Source: Garcia nutans
Taxonomy: Eukaryota; Streptophyta; Magnoliopsida; Malpighiales; Euphorbiaceae
Direction of reading: 5' to 3'
Assembly: GCA_947685225.1 (NCBI GenBank)
Contig: CANTUV010000024.1
Location: forward strand, 21,160,001 to 21,224,000
Length of the DNA: 64,000 nt
A program made the position numbers and the translations under genes. Shown one piece after another: positions 1 through 11,181 of the stretch; the first letter of the stretch is position 1; every line of letters starts with the position of its first letter. A model generated the notes under the pieces. It was not told the DNA's origin and did no database searches. It was given only the letters and a program-made list of their open reading frames with translations.

Positions 1-660
1 GAATTATCCGATGCATGATTTGGAGTTAGCAGTTATAGTTTTTGCTTTGAAGATTTGGCGATATTACTTGTATGGGGAGAAGTGTTTCATTTATACTGAT
101 CACAAGAGTTTGAAATATCTGGGTGTTCAGAGAGAGTTGAATCTTCGATAGATATTATGGTTAGAATTGATTGAAGACTATGACTGTTTAATTGATTATC
201 ATCCTGTTAAGGCAAATGTTGTTGCTGATGCCTTGAGTCGAAAGTCTTTGGCAGGTTTGACTGCTTATTTGCTCTTGTTGCTTGTTGAATTGAGAGCGTT
301 GCATGCTAGATTTGAGTCCTGTGATGATGGTGCATTGATGGCTCATTTACAATTGAGGCTGGTGTTATTGGATCAGATTAGGGAGACTCAGTTGCCAGAT
401 GAGAAAATCTAGAAAGCTGTATTGGATTGCCAAAAGGGGGAGAGTCAAGACTTTCATGTGAGAAGTGATGGCAGTTTGTGGTACAGAGATAGGTTGTGTG
501 TTCCTGGTGATGCAGAACTAAAAAAGGTATTTTTGGAGGAAGCATATCAATCAGCTTATGCTATGCACCCTGGGAGTATCAAGATGTATCAGGATTTGAA
601 ATAATATTATTGGTGGTCAGGTATGAAGAGGGACATAGCAGAGTTTGTAACTAGATGTCT
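1..660 (+). pseudogene. Tekay/Del-type Ty3/gypsy pol fragment (element T0, left part): RNase H end and integrase zinc-binding start
   Basis: This is the middle of a chromovirus polyprotein that enters from the left window edge. The first 150 bases match the RNase H segment of the copies at 6840-6990 and 32260-32400, including the TDHKSLKYL motif. Next come the linker (NVVADALSRKSLAGLTAY, 205-270) and the start of the integrase zinc-binding domain (MHPGSIKMYQDLK, 562-603). In-frame stops occur near 150, 409 and 601, so it is not functional. It breaks off at 660 after the codons for the TRC-like motif and resumes at 13914, because a solo LTR was inserted there. Confidence 0.93.
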
Positions 661-870
661 TGTAACACCCTTATACCCTATATACATACAATACATATTT
701 TCAGCATATGTAAAATATGCATATACGATACAAAAATATCACAGACCGGTTTAATAAAAAAATTTTACATTTCTAATTTAAAATTTCAAATTCAAAATAT
801 ATAAAATTAAATAGCATATAAATATTCTTTACTTGTTATAGGAACCCAAAATAAATATTATATATGAAAA
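661..870 (-). mobile_element. Solo LTR S1, outer piece (3' end of a minus-strand LTR)
   Basis: The segment begins TGTAACACCC, the reverse complement of the GGGTGTTACA end seen in the Tekay-type LTRs of this window, so the LTR lies on the minus strand. It stops at 870, where element A begins, and resumes at 11182. Bases 656-660 (TGTCT) are repeated at 13914-13918, directly after the far end of the LTR, giving a 5-bp target duplication. A related but truncated LTR at 60707 runs through the same 870/11182 junction without interruption and confirms the continuity. Confidence 0.92.
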
Positions 871-3424
871 TGTAATATCCCAAATGATACCCTAAAATTT
901 TTGAATGCTTATTGTTGAAATGGAATTAAATGTTAAGTATATTTAATTAAGTGGGAAGATAAAAGAAGGTGTGTGTATATGTTGTATATATAGAGATATA
1001 TACAACATATACAAGTCAACATTTATTTATGGTCGAATGAGATAATTAATTATTTTAAATAGAAATTAAGTGATGGTGGAAGATGATATTTATATTATTA
1101 TAATATTTAATTGCTTGGTTGAGATTAAATAGAGTTTTTGTATGGTTAAGAGAGGAGATTGGCTTTGACTTGAGGGAAGCTCATCTTCATTTTCTTCTTT
1201 CTTCTCCAATAGCTGGCCATCACTATTGCCAAAGGGAAAGAGAGGTTTTGTTGATTTCTAACTCAACCAATTGAAGGATTTCAAGAGATCAAGTTGGAGT
1301 TTTAAGGATTTTCTTCACTTTTGGTAAGTTTCCAACTTGTTTCTTTGATTTCTTTTGAGTTTGTGTATTTGAGTTTGGTGGATGGTTGGTGTAGATGTGT
1401 GTATGTTTGATTTTTGTGTGTTTGAGGTTGTTTGATCTAATTGACTTTGAATTTGGGGTTAGATTGAAGAAAATGTTAAGTTTGGTGAAGAAAACAAGAG
1501 TTGTGGATTGTGTATGTGTTGATTTGTAAAATATGGTTGTGTTTGTGTGTTGATGCATATTATTGAGTTGTTTTGATGTTATGCAAGTTTATTATGGTAT
1601 ATTGATGGTTTTGGTTAAGTTTGTTTGGAGTGGAAAAGGGTAAAATAAAGATTTTTGTTGGTGTTTTTGGTGTCGATTTTAGATTTTTGGCCTAACACGC
1701 CCATTAACACGGCCATGTCTTTGGGCATATCATTGGTTCTATTTTCAGTAAGGGTGACACGAGCAGTGACACGCCCATGTCACTGAGTGTCTCACAGCTT
1801 CTATGTAGTGGTAGTATTGACATGTCAAGTGACACGCCCATGTCACTGAGCATGTCATAGCTATGTGTGGTTGGAGGTTTGACATGTCCAGTGACACGCC
1901 CATGTCACTGAGCGTGTCATAGCTTCTGTGTTGGAGGAGAATTGACACGTGTAGTGACACGCCCATGTCACTGAGCATGTCAAAGCTTCTGTGATGTGGG
2001 TTTAGGGCATAGCCAGGGACACGCCCGTGTTGTTGGGCGTGTCATGTGTGGAGTTTGCCATAGATAGTTCTTATTCTTAATTTCTTATGTGTATCACTAA
2101 GTGAGAATGTATAATCACATTTGTATTAGGTTTTAAAGAGAATTGAGTTACCCAAGCCAAGGATTGAGGGATATCTTTGAAGAGGAGGTTGAATTAGTGT
2201 TTGTTGCTCTTAGAGGTAAGTACAAACCTTACATGATTGCATACATTTACATGACCTTAAGACTTAACACATTTGGTTGAAAAATGTGTTAGGTTACCTA
2301 TTATATTGTTGATATATGAGAATGGTGTTATGAATTGCATTATGTGAACTATGTGAAATATATGTTGAGGATTCAAAAAATATGAACAATGTAATTTGTT
2401 ATGTATATTCTAATGATGATATGTAAAGCCATTGGTGATGGCTATATTAATATAAATGAGAAGTTTAAGGCATTGTGCTTATGATGACCATGAGAAATTG
2501 AGAAAGGATTTGATAATGAAATAATGAAAGAATAATGAGCCTAATATTTTATTCAATTTTTAAAGTTTTATTGTTGGTGGCATGCCTAAAAGTAACAATC
2601 CCTTGAAGCTGGGTTCGGCTTGGTCCTTAAAGCCAGATTGGGTTGATGCTGAGCTCCCCTTGAAGCTTGGTTGGGCCTAGTCCTTGAAGCCTAGTTGGGA
2701 TGTTACATATGAGGTAATCCTCATTGTGATAATGATTCGCCTACGGGCTTGATAAATGTGATTATTGGACCAAAACAGTAACTCTGGAATTTGAATTGCA
2801 TATTAGTTTCTTTTGGGCCCATGCTTATCTTTGCTTTAATGTGAATTGTAAATAATGAAACAATTGAACAAGGTAATGAGATTTAATGTTATGAAATATG
2901 ATATCTTTGTATATTGCTTCTAATTCTTGAAAGTTTGACATTGACATTACAATGAATTATACTGTAATCATGGTTAGTACCACTAAGCCTTTAGCTTAGC
3001 GCAATTGTGATTTATCGCGTAGGTGACGGGATAGATTTGGTTGAACTAGATAGTTCAGCTAGACCGAGTCGAGTCTAGGCTTGTGATCACTTGTGAAGTG
3101 TTGATTGTTGGACTTCAAGATCAGAGACGTACTGCCATCATGTATAAACTTTATATTTTTATAAATATTGATTTTGATGAATACATATGTATATTCCGCT
3201 GCTTATTAAACAAATGTTTCGGATAAACTTTTGGGATAACAAAGATATATGTATATGTATTTGAACAAGGGATGTTTTATCTATTACTATTTATAACAAT
3301 GATTTGATGTTAAAGTTTAAAGATTGGTTTGTTTAAAATAGACTGTGACATTCTTATATCGATATACGTATATTACATCTGTGGGTGTATGTGGTGTATG
3401 TATATTGGGTATAGGGGTGTTACA
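871..3424 (+). repeat. 5' LTR of element A (2554 bp)
   Basis: It starts TGTAATATCCC and ends GGGTGTTACA, and is directly repeated at 8663-11181. Inside lie a palindromic GTGACA/TGTCAC minisatellite (about 1685-2045), a CCTTGAAGC(C/T)-based array (about 2600-2700) and the conserved stretch around 2985-3030 containing CTTAGCGC. No coding capacity is evident; open frames over the minisatellite are repeat artefacts. Confidence 0.93.
1685..2045. repeat. Palindromic minisatellite in the 5' LTR of A
   Basis: About five imperfect units of roughly 60-70 bp each contain GTGACACGCCCATGTCAC, in which GTGACA and TGTCAC are inverted repeats around CGCCCA, followed by a TGAGCGTGTCA-like tail. Equivalent arrays are at about 9475-9840, 25120-25410 and 34800-35025. 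The arrays make spurious open frames with a repeated SDMGVSL-type peptide. Confidence 0.9.
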
Positions 3425-3432
3425 ATTTGTTT

Positions 3433-3444
3433 TGGTATCAGAGC
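3433..3444 (+). promoter_or_regulatory. Primer binding site of element A (initiator tRNA-Met)
   Basis: TGGTATCAGAGC, eight bases after the end of the 5' LTR, is the classic plant retrotransposon site complementary to the 3' end of initiator tRNA-Met. Confidence 0.95.
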
Positions 3445-3590
3445 CTAGGTTTGAGGTTCTCAACCTAGGTGAATTATAAGAAAAAGAAAATTTTGATTTT
3501 AAAATATGGTTTTTAAATACATGCATTGACACTGACAGTTTCTGATCTTTGATGAGGTAATTTTTGCTGTGTTTGCAGATATAGGTAGTG

Positions 3591-4807
3591 ATGGCGTCTC
3601 AGTCACGTCAATCCATAAAAGGTAATGCAGAGAGTGTAGCTCCTGATGAGGGTAGAGATGGAGCTAGGGTTGAGAGAGCTAGAGAGGCACCTGCTCCTGT
3701 GCCAGAGAGACCAGCTGCTGATGAGATTCCGCCGTTTGGTTACGGCATATGGTAGAGCTATTGAGGTAGGCTCCAGTGTAGCAGCCGCCACCACAACCGT
3801 GGCCACAGGTACCGGTGAGGCAGTATGATAAATTGAGGAAGTTCAGAGTTGAGGACTTCTTTAGTTCTATAGATCCTGCAGTAGCTGAGCAGTGGCTTGA
3901 TAGAATTTAGAGGGTATTCTTCCAGCTGCAAGCTACTCCTGAAGAAAAAATTGATTATGCTAGATCCCTTCTGCTGAGAGATGCTTATGATTGGTGGAAG
4001 ACGGTTCCACATGCGATGGATGATCCACCGACCTTGACTTTTGGTGATTTTCTATGGGAGTTTGAGCAAAAGTATACTTCAAGAGAGTATAAAGATGCAA
4101 ATAAGATAGAATTTCTAAGTCTAAGATAGGATAACCGGACAATGATAGAGTATGAAATCGAGTTCATCTGGTTGAGTCAATATGCTGATGGGATTATTTC
4201 AGATGAGATTGACCGGTGTCAGAGATTTGAGGAGGGGTTGAGACCCTCTATTATGTGTATTGTCGCAGGCTCTCGATATCAAGATTTTTCACAGTTGGTT
4301 CCAGCTGCTAGGAGTGTTGAGAGAGCATAGGGTATTGCAGAAGCTGCTACTGAGGTGGAGACGAGAGCTAGGAGACCCCAATTTGAGGCAGGGTCTTCAT
4401 CTATGAAGAGAGGCAGAGGAAGCTATTTTCTGAGGGTTAGTAGAAGCCAGAGGCAGTCTGGTAGGTCAGTTCAGTATCAGAGGCAGAGGCAGAGACCGAG
4501 ACCTACAGTTTCTGTAGCTAGTGCTTCGACTCCAGTGGTTCATAGGTCTATTCCACCTACATGTATCTATTGTGGTAGGGCACATGGGGGTGCTTGCTGG
4601 AAGACAGATGGACCAGGAAATGTGTTTTAAATGTGGGTCACCAGATCATTTTATTAAAGACAGACCGATACTACAGCTTCTCAACCCAGTGTTGGAGGAG
4701 GTCAAGGGGGCAGAGCTTTTAGTAGAGGTGGTCGACCCGGGATTAGTCAAAGAGGAGGTTCTACATCCGGAGGCAGTAGGGCAGATAAGGCTGGGCCATC
4801 TCAGTGA
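3591..4807 (+). pseudogene. gag of element A (broken)
   Basis: The frame begins ATGGCGTCTCAG at 3591, the same start as in element B. It encodes a charged N-terminus, a retrotransposon gag core (about 3840-4330) and a Cys-rich nucleocapsid region (about 4560-4660). The zinc knuckle reads CFKCGSPDHFIKDR: the last cysteine of CX2CX4HX4C is Arg here but intact in element B (about 30413-30460). A one-base deletion near 3735 (CCGCCGTTTGG against CCGCCGGTTTGG in B) shifts the frame, and further stops follow near 3910, 4127 and 4330. The product would normally coat the element RNA in the cytoplasm; this copy cannot make it. Confidence 0.88.
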
Positions 4808-7800
4808 GTGTATGTGATGCAGAGACAACCGGATGCTTCAGCCGTCATTGCGGGTACATTTTCTTTATTTGGCATTTCAATTCTTGCTCTAATTGATCCA
4901 GGATCTATTCATTCATATATAAGTGCATCTATTTTGCCTGTGAATGAATTGCATTCAGAGCCCCTAGGATTTGATGTCTTGGTGATAAATCTTTTAGGGC
5001 ATAGTGTGGTAGTTAGTAAGGTGCATCGTGATAGTTCAGTTGTGGTACATGATGAGGAGTTCTTGGGTGATTTGATTGAAATGCCTTTTAAGGAGTATGA
5101 TTTGATTTTAGGGTATGGATTGGTTGTCTAAGCATGGGGCTGTGGTAGACTGTCAAAAGAAGTATGTTACCCTGAGAACTAGTGATGGTAGAAGTGTTAT
5201 GGTATCTAGTGAGTAGAGACATCTTGCATCTATGTTTGTTTCAGCTATTGCAGCTAGGAGGTTGATTCGGAAAAGGTGTGATGCTTATCTTGCTCATGTT
5301 GTAGATATCAGAGTAGTGGATTCTCAGCTTGATAGTATACCCACAGTTGTTGAATTCCCTGATGTTTTTCCTAAGTAGTTGCTAGGGATACCCCTGAGAG
5401 AGAGGTTGAATTTGGTATCGATTTGTTGCCTGATACCACTCCTATCTCTATTACTCCCTATCGAATGGTACCTGATGAGTTGAGAGAGTTAAAAGGTGCA
5501 GTTGCAGGAGTTGTTGGATAAAAGGTTTGTTTGCCCTAGTGTGTCTCCGTGGAGAGCTCCTGTTTTGTTTGTAAAGAAGAAGGATGGTACATTGAGACTG
5601 TGCATTGATTATAGGCAGTTGAATAAGGTGATCATCAATAATAAATATCCTTTGCCTAGGATAGATAATCTCTTTGATCAATTAAAGGGAGTAGTAGTAT
5701 TCTCCAAGATTGATCTGAGATCAGGGTACTATTAGTTGAGAGTCAGAGCTGAAGATGTATCTAAGACAGCTTTCTCGCACGAGGTATGGGCATTATGAGT
5801 TTTTAGTGATGCCTTTTGGATTGACGAATGCACCAACAGCTTTTATGGATTTGATGAACAGGGTGTTTAGACCCTATCTAGATCAGTTTGTAGTGGTCTT
5901 TATCAATGATATTTTGGTGTATTCGCATAATGAGGAGGATCATGATAAGCATTTGCAGATTGTATTGCAGACTTTGAGAGAGAAGCAGCTGTATGCTAAG
6001 CTGTCTAGTGTGAGTTTTGGCTTGATCAAGTAACTTTTCTCGATCATGTGGTTTCAGCAGATGGTATTAGAGTTGATCCAAGCAAAGTTGAAGCCATTTT
6101 GATTTGGAGTCCACGGAAGACAGTGACTGAAGATAGAAGTTTTCTGGGTTTGGTAGGCTATTATCGACGGTTTGTGAAGGGTTTTTCTTTGATAGCTATT
6201 CCACTCACCAAAAGCGAATGCACCAACAGCTTTTATGGATTTGATGAACAGGGTGTTTAGACCCTATCTAGATCAGTTTGTAGTGGTCTTTATCAATGAT
6301 ATTTTGGTGTATTCGCACAATGAGGAGGATCATGATAAGCATTTGCGGATTGTATTGCAGACTTTGAGAGAGAAGCAGCTGTATGCTAAGCTGTCTAGTG
6401 TGAGTTTTGGCTTGATCAAGTAACTTTTCTCGATCATGTGGTTTCAGCAGATGGTATTAGAGTTGATCCAAGCAAAGTTGAAGCCATTTTGATTTGGAGT
6501 CCACGGAAGACAGTGACTGAAGATAGAAGTTTTCTGGGTTTGGTAGGCTATTATCGACGGTTTGTGAAGGGTTTTTCTTTGATAGCTATTCCACTCACCA
6601 GATTACTTCGAAAGGGAGTTAGATTCATGTGGACAGAGTAGTGTCAAGAAAGCTTTGAGCAGTTGAAAGAGATGTTGACTCAAGCTCCTATTCTTACCTT
6701 GCCTGTGGAAGATAAACCATATGTGATTTACAGTGATGCTTCTCATAATGGTTTAGGGTGTGTTTTGATGCAGGAGGGTAGAGTCATAGCTTATGCTTCT
6801 CAGCAGTTGAAGCCACATGAGCTTAATTATCAGACGCATGATTTGGAGTTGGCAGCCATAGTTTTTGCTTTGAAGATTTGGTGACATTACTTGTATGGGG
6901 AGAAGTGTTTCATTTATACAGATCACAAGAGTTTGAAATATCTAAGTGTTCAGAGAGAGTTGAATCTTCGGCAGAGACGGTGGTTGGAGTTAATTAAAGA
7001 CTACGACTGTTTGATTGACTATCATCCTGGTAAGGTAAATGTAGTTGTTGATGCCTTGAGCTTGAAGTCTTTAGCAAGTTTGACTGCTTATTCGCTCTCG
7101 TTGCTTGTTGAGTTGAGAGCGTTGCATGCTAGTTTTGAATCATGTGATGATAGTGCTTTATTAGCTCAGTTGCAATTGAGATCAATCTTGTTGGATCAGA
7201 TTAGGGAGGCTCAGTTGGCAGATGAAAGAATTCAGAAAGTTATTTCGGATTGCCAAAAAGGAGAGAGTAGAGATTTTCATGTGAGAGATGAAGGAAGCCT
7301 TTGGTATAAAGATAGATTGTGTGATCCTGATGATGCAAGATTGAAAAAGATTATCTTGGAGGAAGCACATCAGTCGGCTTTTGCTATGCACCCTGGGAAT
7401 ACTAAGATGTATCATGTTTTAAAGCAACATTATTGGTGGTCAGGTATGAAGAGGAACATAACAGAGTTTGTATCTAAGTGTCTCACTTGTCTCAGAGTTA
7501 AGGCTGAGGATCAAGTTTCTTCGGAGTTGCTCCAACCTTTATCAGTGCCTGAATGAAAATGGGTGTGAGTGATGATGGATTTTGTGACCGGGTTACCTTT
7601 GACTCAAAAGAAGCATGATGCAATTTGGGTGATTGTTAATCGGTTGACAAAGACAGCTCATTTCCTTCCAGTTCGGATGGACTATTCTCTTGAGAAGTTG
7701 GTTGAGCTGCTATTGGTGAAATAGTGAAGTTGCATGGAATCCCAATTTCTTTGGTATCTGATCAAGATCATGGTTTACTTCAAGATTTTGGAAGAGTTTA

Positions 7801-8616
7801 TAGGATGCTTTGGGATCTCGATTACATTTTAGAGCTGCTTTCCATCCGCAGACAGATGGGCAGTCAGAGAGAGTGATACAGATTTTAGAGGATATGTTGA
7901 GGAGTTGTGTCATTGATTTCTCTGGGAGTTGGGACAGATTCTTGCCATTGATGAAATTTGCTTATAACAATAGTCATCAGTCCAGTATTAGAATGGCACC
8001 TTATGAGGCATTGTATGGTAGAAGATACAGGATGCCTGTATGTTGGGATGAGGTTGGAGAAGGTAAGTTGGTTGATCCTGATTTGATTAAAGAAATGGAA
8101 AAGAAAGTGAAGATAATTCGGGATCGGTTGAAAGCAGCCTCAGACCAACAAAAATCTTATTCAGATTTTAAAAGAAGAGACATAGAGTTTAGTGTTGGAG
8201 ATAAAGTATTTTTGAAAGTCTCCTTGGAAGAAAATTTTGAGATTTGGCCGCAAAGGGAAGATGAGTCCACGTTTCATTGGACCTTATGAAGTACTGGAGA
8301 GAGTTGGACTAGTTGCTTATCGACTCGCTTTGCAGCCTGAATTGGATCAAATTCACAATGTCTTCTATGTCTCTATGCTGCGGAGGTATAGGTCAGACTC
8401 ATCTCACATTTTATCAGTGGAATCTATTGAGGTGAGTCCAGATCTGACTTTTGAAGAAGAACCAGTGGCTATTTTGGCACATGAAGTGAAAGAGTTGATA
8501 AATAAGAAAGTGTCACTTGTAAAGGTTTTTTTTGGAAGAATCATGCTAAGGAAGAAGCAAATTGGGAAAGTGAGCAAGTGATGCGAGATCAGTATCCCCA
8601 GCTATTCCAGACTTGA
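4808..8616 (+). pseudogene. pol of element A: PR-RT-RH-IN-chromodomain (broken)
   Basis: Domains in order: aspartic protease with LIDPG (about 4890), reverse transcriptase with VKKKDGTLRLCIDYRQLNK (about 5570-5630) and its catalytic loop mutated to FINDILVYS (about 5899-5925), RNase H with YSDASHNGLGC (about 6727), integrase zinc finger (HPG...H...CLTC, about 7390-7490) and DDE core with FHPQTDGQSERV (about 7840-7870). The C-terminal chromodomain (about 8430-8610) is frameshifted near 8526 by an extra base in a T run. A 390-bp in-frame tandem duplication affects reverse transcriptase. Stops occur near 5129, 5216, 5735, 6032, 6642 and 7554. The stop matching the family C-terminus is at 8614-8616. 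Confidence 0.92.
5825..6600 (+). repeat. Tandem duplication in RT of element A (386 bp twice, 4-bp spacer)
   Basis: Bases 5825-6210 are repeated at 6215-6600, separated by AAAG. The two copies are almost identical; differences I saw include CATAATGAGG against CACAATGAGG and TTTGCAGATTG against TTTGCGGATTG. The period is 390 bp, so the reading frame is kept. Both copies carry the FINDIL form of the active-site loop. Other gypsy copies in the window have the segment once. Confidence 0.95.
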
Positions 8617-8650
8617 GATCAGGTAATTTTGAGGACAAAATTTATTTATA

Positions 8651-8662
8651 GAGGGGGAGAAT
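8651..8662 (+). promoter_or_regulatory. Polypurine tract of element A
   Basis: GAGGGGGAGAAT lies directly before the 3' LTR start TGTAATATCC and is where plus-strand DNA synthesis would start. The same tract precedes the 3' LTR of element B. Confidence 0.92.
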
Positions 8663-11181
8663 TGTAATATCCCAAATGATACCCTAAAATTTTGGAATGC
8701 TTATTATTGAAATGGAATTAAATGTTAAATGTATATTTGATTAAGTGGGAAGATAAAAGAAGGTGTGTGTATATGTTGTATATATAGAGATATATACAAC
8801 ATATACAAGTCAACATTTATTTATGGTCAAATGAGATAATTAATTATTTTAAATAGAAATTAAGTGATGGTGGAAGATGATATTTATATTATTATAATAT
8901 TTAATTGCTTGGTTGAGATTAAAGAGAGTTTTTGTGTGGTTAAGAGATGAGATTAGCTTTGACTTGAGGGAAGCTCATCTTCATTTTCTTCGTTCTTCTC
9001 CAAGAGCCGGCCATCACTATTGCCAAAGGGAAAGAGAGGTTTTGTTGATTTCTAACTCAACTAATTGAAGGATTTCAAGAGATCAAGTTAGAGTTTTAAG
9101 GATTTTCTTCACTTTTGGTAAGTTTCAACTTGTTTCTTTGATTTCTTTTGAGTTTGTGCATTTGAATTTTGTGGATGGTTGGTACAGTTGTGTGTATGTT
9201 TGAATTTTAAGTGTTTGAGAATTGACTTTGATTTTGGGGTTAGATTGAAGAAAATGTTAAGTTTGGTGAAGAAAACAAGAGTTGTGGATTGTGTATGTGT
9301 TGAGTTGTAAAATATGGTTGTCTTTGTGTGTTGATGAATATTATTGAGTTGTTTTGATGTTATGCAAGTTTATTATGGTATATTGATGGTTTTGGTTAAG
9401 TTTGTTTGGAGTGAAAAAGGGTAAAAGAAAGATGTTTGTTGGATGTGGTGTTTTTGGTGTCGATTTCAGGTTTTTGGCCTGACACGCCCATTAACACGGC
9501 CATGTCTTTGGGCATGTTGTTGGTTCTGTTTTCAGTATGGGTGACATGAGCAGTGACACGCCCATGTCACTGAGTGTGTCACAGCTTCTGTGTAGTGGTA
9601 GTATTGACACATCTAGTGACACGCCCATGTCACTGAGCATGTCATAGCTACTGTGTTGTTGGAGGTTTGGCACGTCCAGTGACACACCTATGTAGTTGAG
9701 CGTGTCATAGCTTCTATGTTTAAGGAGAATCGACACTTGCAGTGACACGCCCATGTCACTAAGCTTGTCAAAGCTTCTATGATGTGGGTTTAAGGCACGG
9801 CCAGGGACACGTCCGTGTTGTTGAGCATGTCAGGTGTGGAGTTTTCCCTAGATAGTTCTTATTCTTAATTTCTTATGTGCATCACTAAGTGAGAATGTAT
9901 AATCACATTTGGATTAGGCTTTGAAGAGAATTGAGTTACCCAAGCCAAGGATTCAAGGATATCATTGAAGAGGAGGTTGAATTAGTGTTTGTTTCTCTTA
10001 GTGTTAAGTACAAACCTTACTTGATTGCATACATTTACATGACTTTGGGAATGGAAAATGTGTTAGGTTACCTATTATATTGTTGATATATGAGAATGGT
10101 GCTATGAATTGCATTATGTGAACTATGTAAAATATATGTTGAGGATTCAAAATATATGAACAATATAATTTGTTATGTATATTCTAATGATGACATGTAA
10201 AGCCATTTGTGATGACTATATTGATATAAATGAAATGTTTGAGGCATTGTGATCATGAGAAATTGAGAAAAGATTTGATAATGTAATAATGAAATAATTG
10301 TGTGCCTAATATGTTATTCAATTTTCAGAGTTTTATTGTTGGTGGAATGCCTAAAAGTAACAATCCCTTGAAGCTTGGTTGGGCTTGGTCCTTGAAGCCA
10401 AGTTGGGTTGATGCTGAGCTCCCCTTGAATCTTGGTTGGGCCTAGTCCTTAAAGTCTAGTTGGGTTTTGACATATGAAGTAAACCTCATTGTGATAATGA
10501 TTCGCCTACGGGCTTGATGAATGTGATTATTGGACCAAAACAGTAACTCTGAAATTTGAATGGCATATTAGTTTCTTTTGGGCTCATGCTTGTCTTTGCT
10601 GTAATGTGAATTATGAATAATGGAACAATTGAACAAAGAAATGAGATTTAATGTTATGAAATATGATATCTTTGTATATTGATTCTAATTCTTGAAAGTT
10701 TGACATTGGCATTACATTGAATCATATTGTTATCATTGTTAGTACCACTAAGCTTTTGGCTTAGCGCGATTGTGATTTATCGCGTAGGTGACAGGATAGA
10801 TCCAGTTGAACTGAAGAGTTCAGCTAGACTGAGTCCAATCTAGGCTTGTGATCCCTTGTGAAGTGTTGATTGTTGGACTTCAAGATCAGAGACGTACTGC
10901 CAGCATGTATAAACTTTATATTTTTGTAAATATTGATTTTGATGAATATATATGTATATTCCGCTGCTTATTAAACAAATATTTTGGATAAACTTTTGGA
11001 ATAACGAAGATATATGTATGTTTATTTTAACAAGAGATATTTTATCTATTACTATTTATAATAATGATTTGATGTTAAAGTTTCAAGATTGGTTTGTTTA
11101 AAATAGACTGTGACATTCTTATATTCGGTATGCGTATATTACATCTGTGGGTATATGTATATTGGATATAGGGGTGTTACA
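8663..11181 (+). repeat. 3' LTR of element A (2519 bp)
   Basis: A near-identical direct repeat of 871-3424 with scattered substitutions and small indels. It includes its own GTGACA minisatellite (about 9475-9840) and CCTTGAAGC array (about 10365-10460), and ends GGGGTGTTACA at 11181. Confidence 0.93.

Larger units (their letters stand above)
871..11181 (+). mobile_element. Full-length Tekay/Del-type chromovirus, element A
   Basis: This 10.3-kb Ty3/gypsy element has all landmarks: two LTRs of about 2.5 kb beginning TGTAATATCC and ending GTGTTACA, a primer site matching initiator tRNA-Met, gag, pol in the order protease, reverse transcriptase, RNase H, integrase and chromodomain, and a polypurine tract. 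Flanking bases are GAAAA (866-870) and GGAAA (11182-11186), a 5-bp target duplication with one mismatch. Comparison with 60890-60920 shows the uninterrupted target. The long LTRs and the C-terminal chromodomain place it in the Tekay/Del branch (family knowledge). Stops and frameshifts throughout gag and pol make it non-autonomous. Confidence 0.93.

Noticed and set aside
1745..1978. Open frame encoding repeated SDMGVSLD-like peptides on the minus strand
   Set aside because: It is the translation of the LTR minisatellite; the same artefact occurs in the other LTRs and has no gene context.
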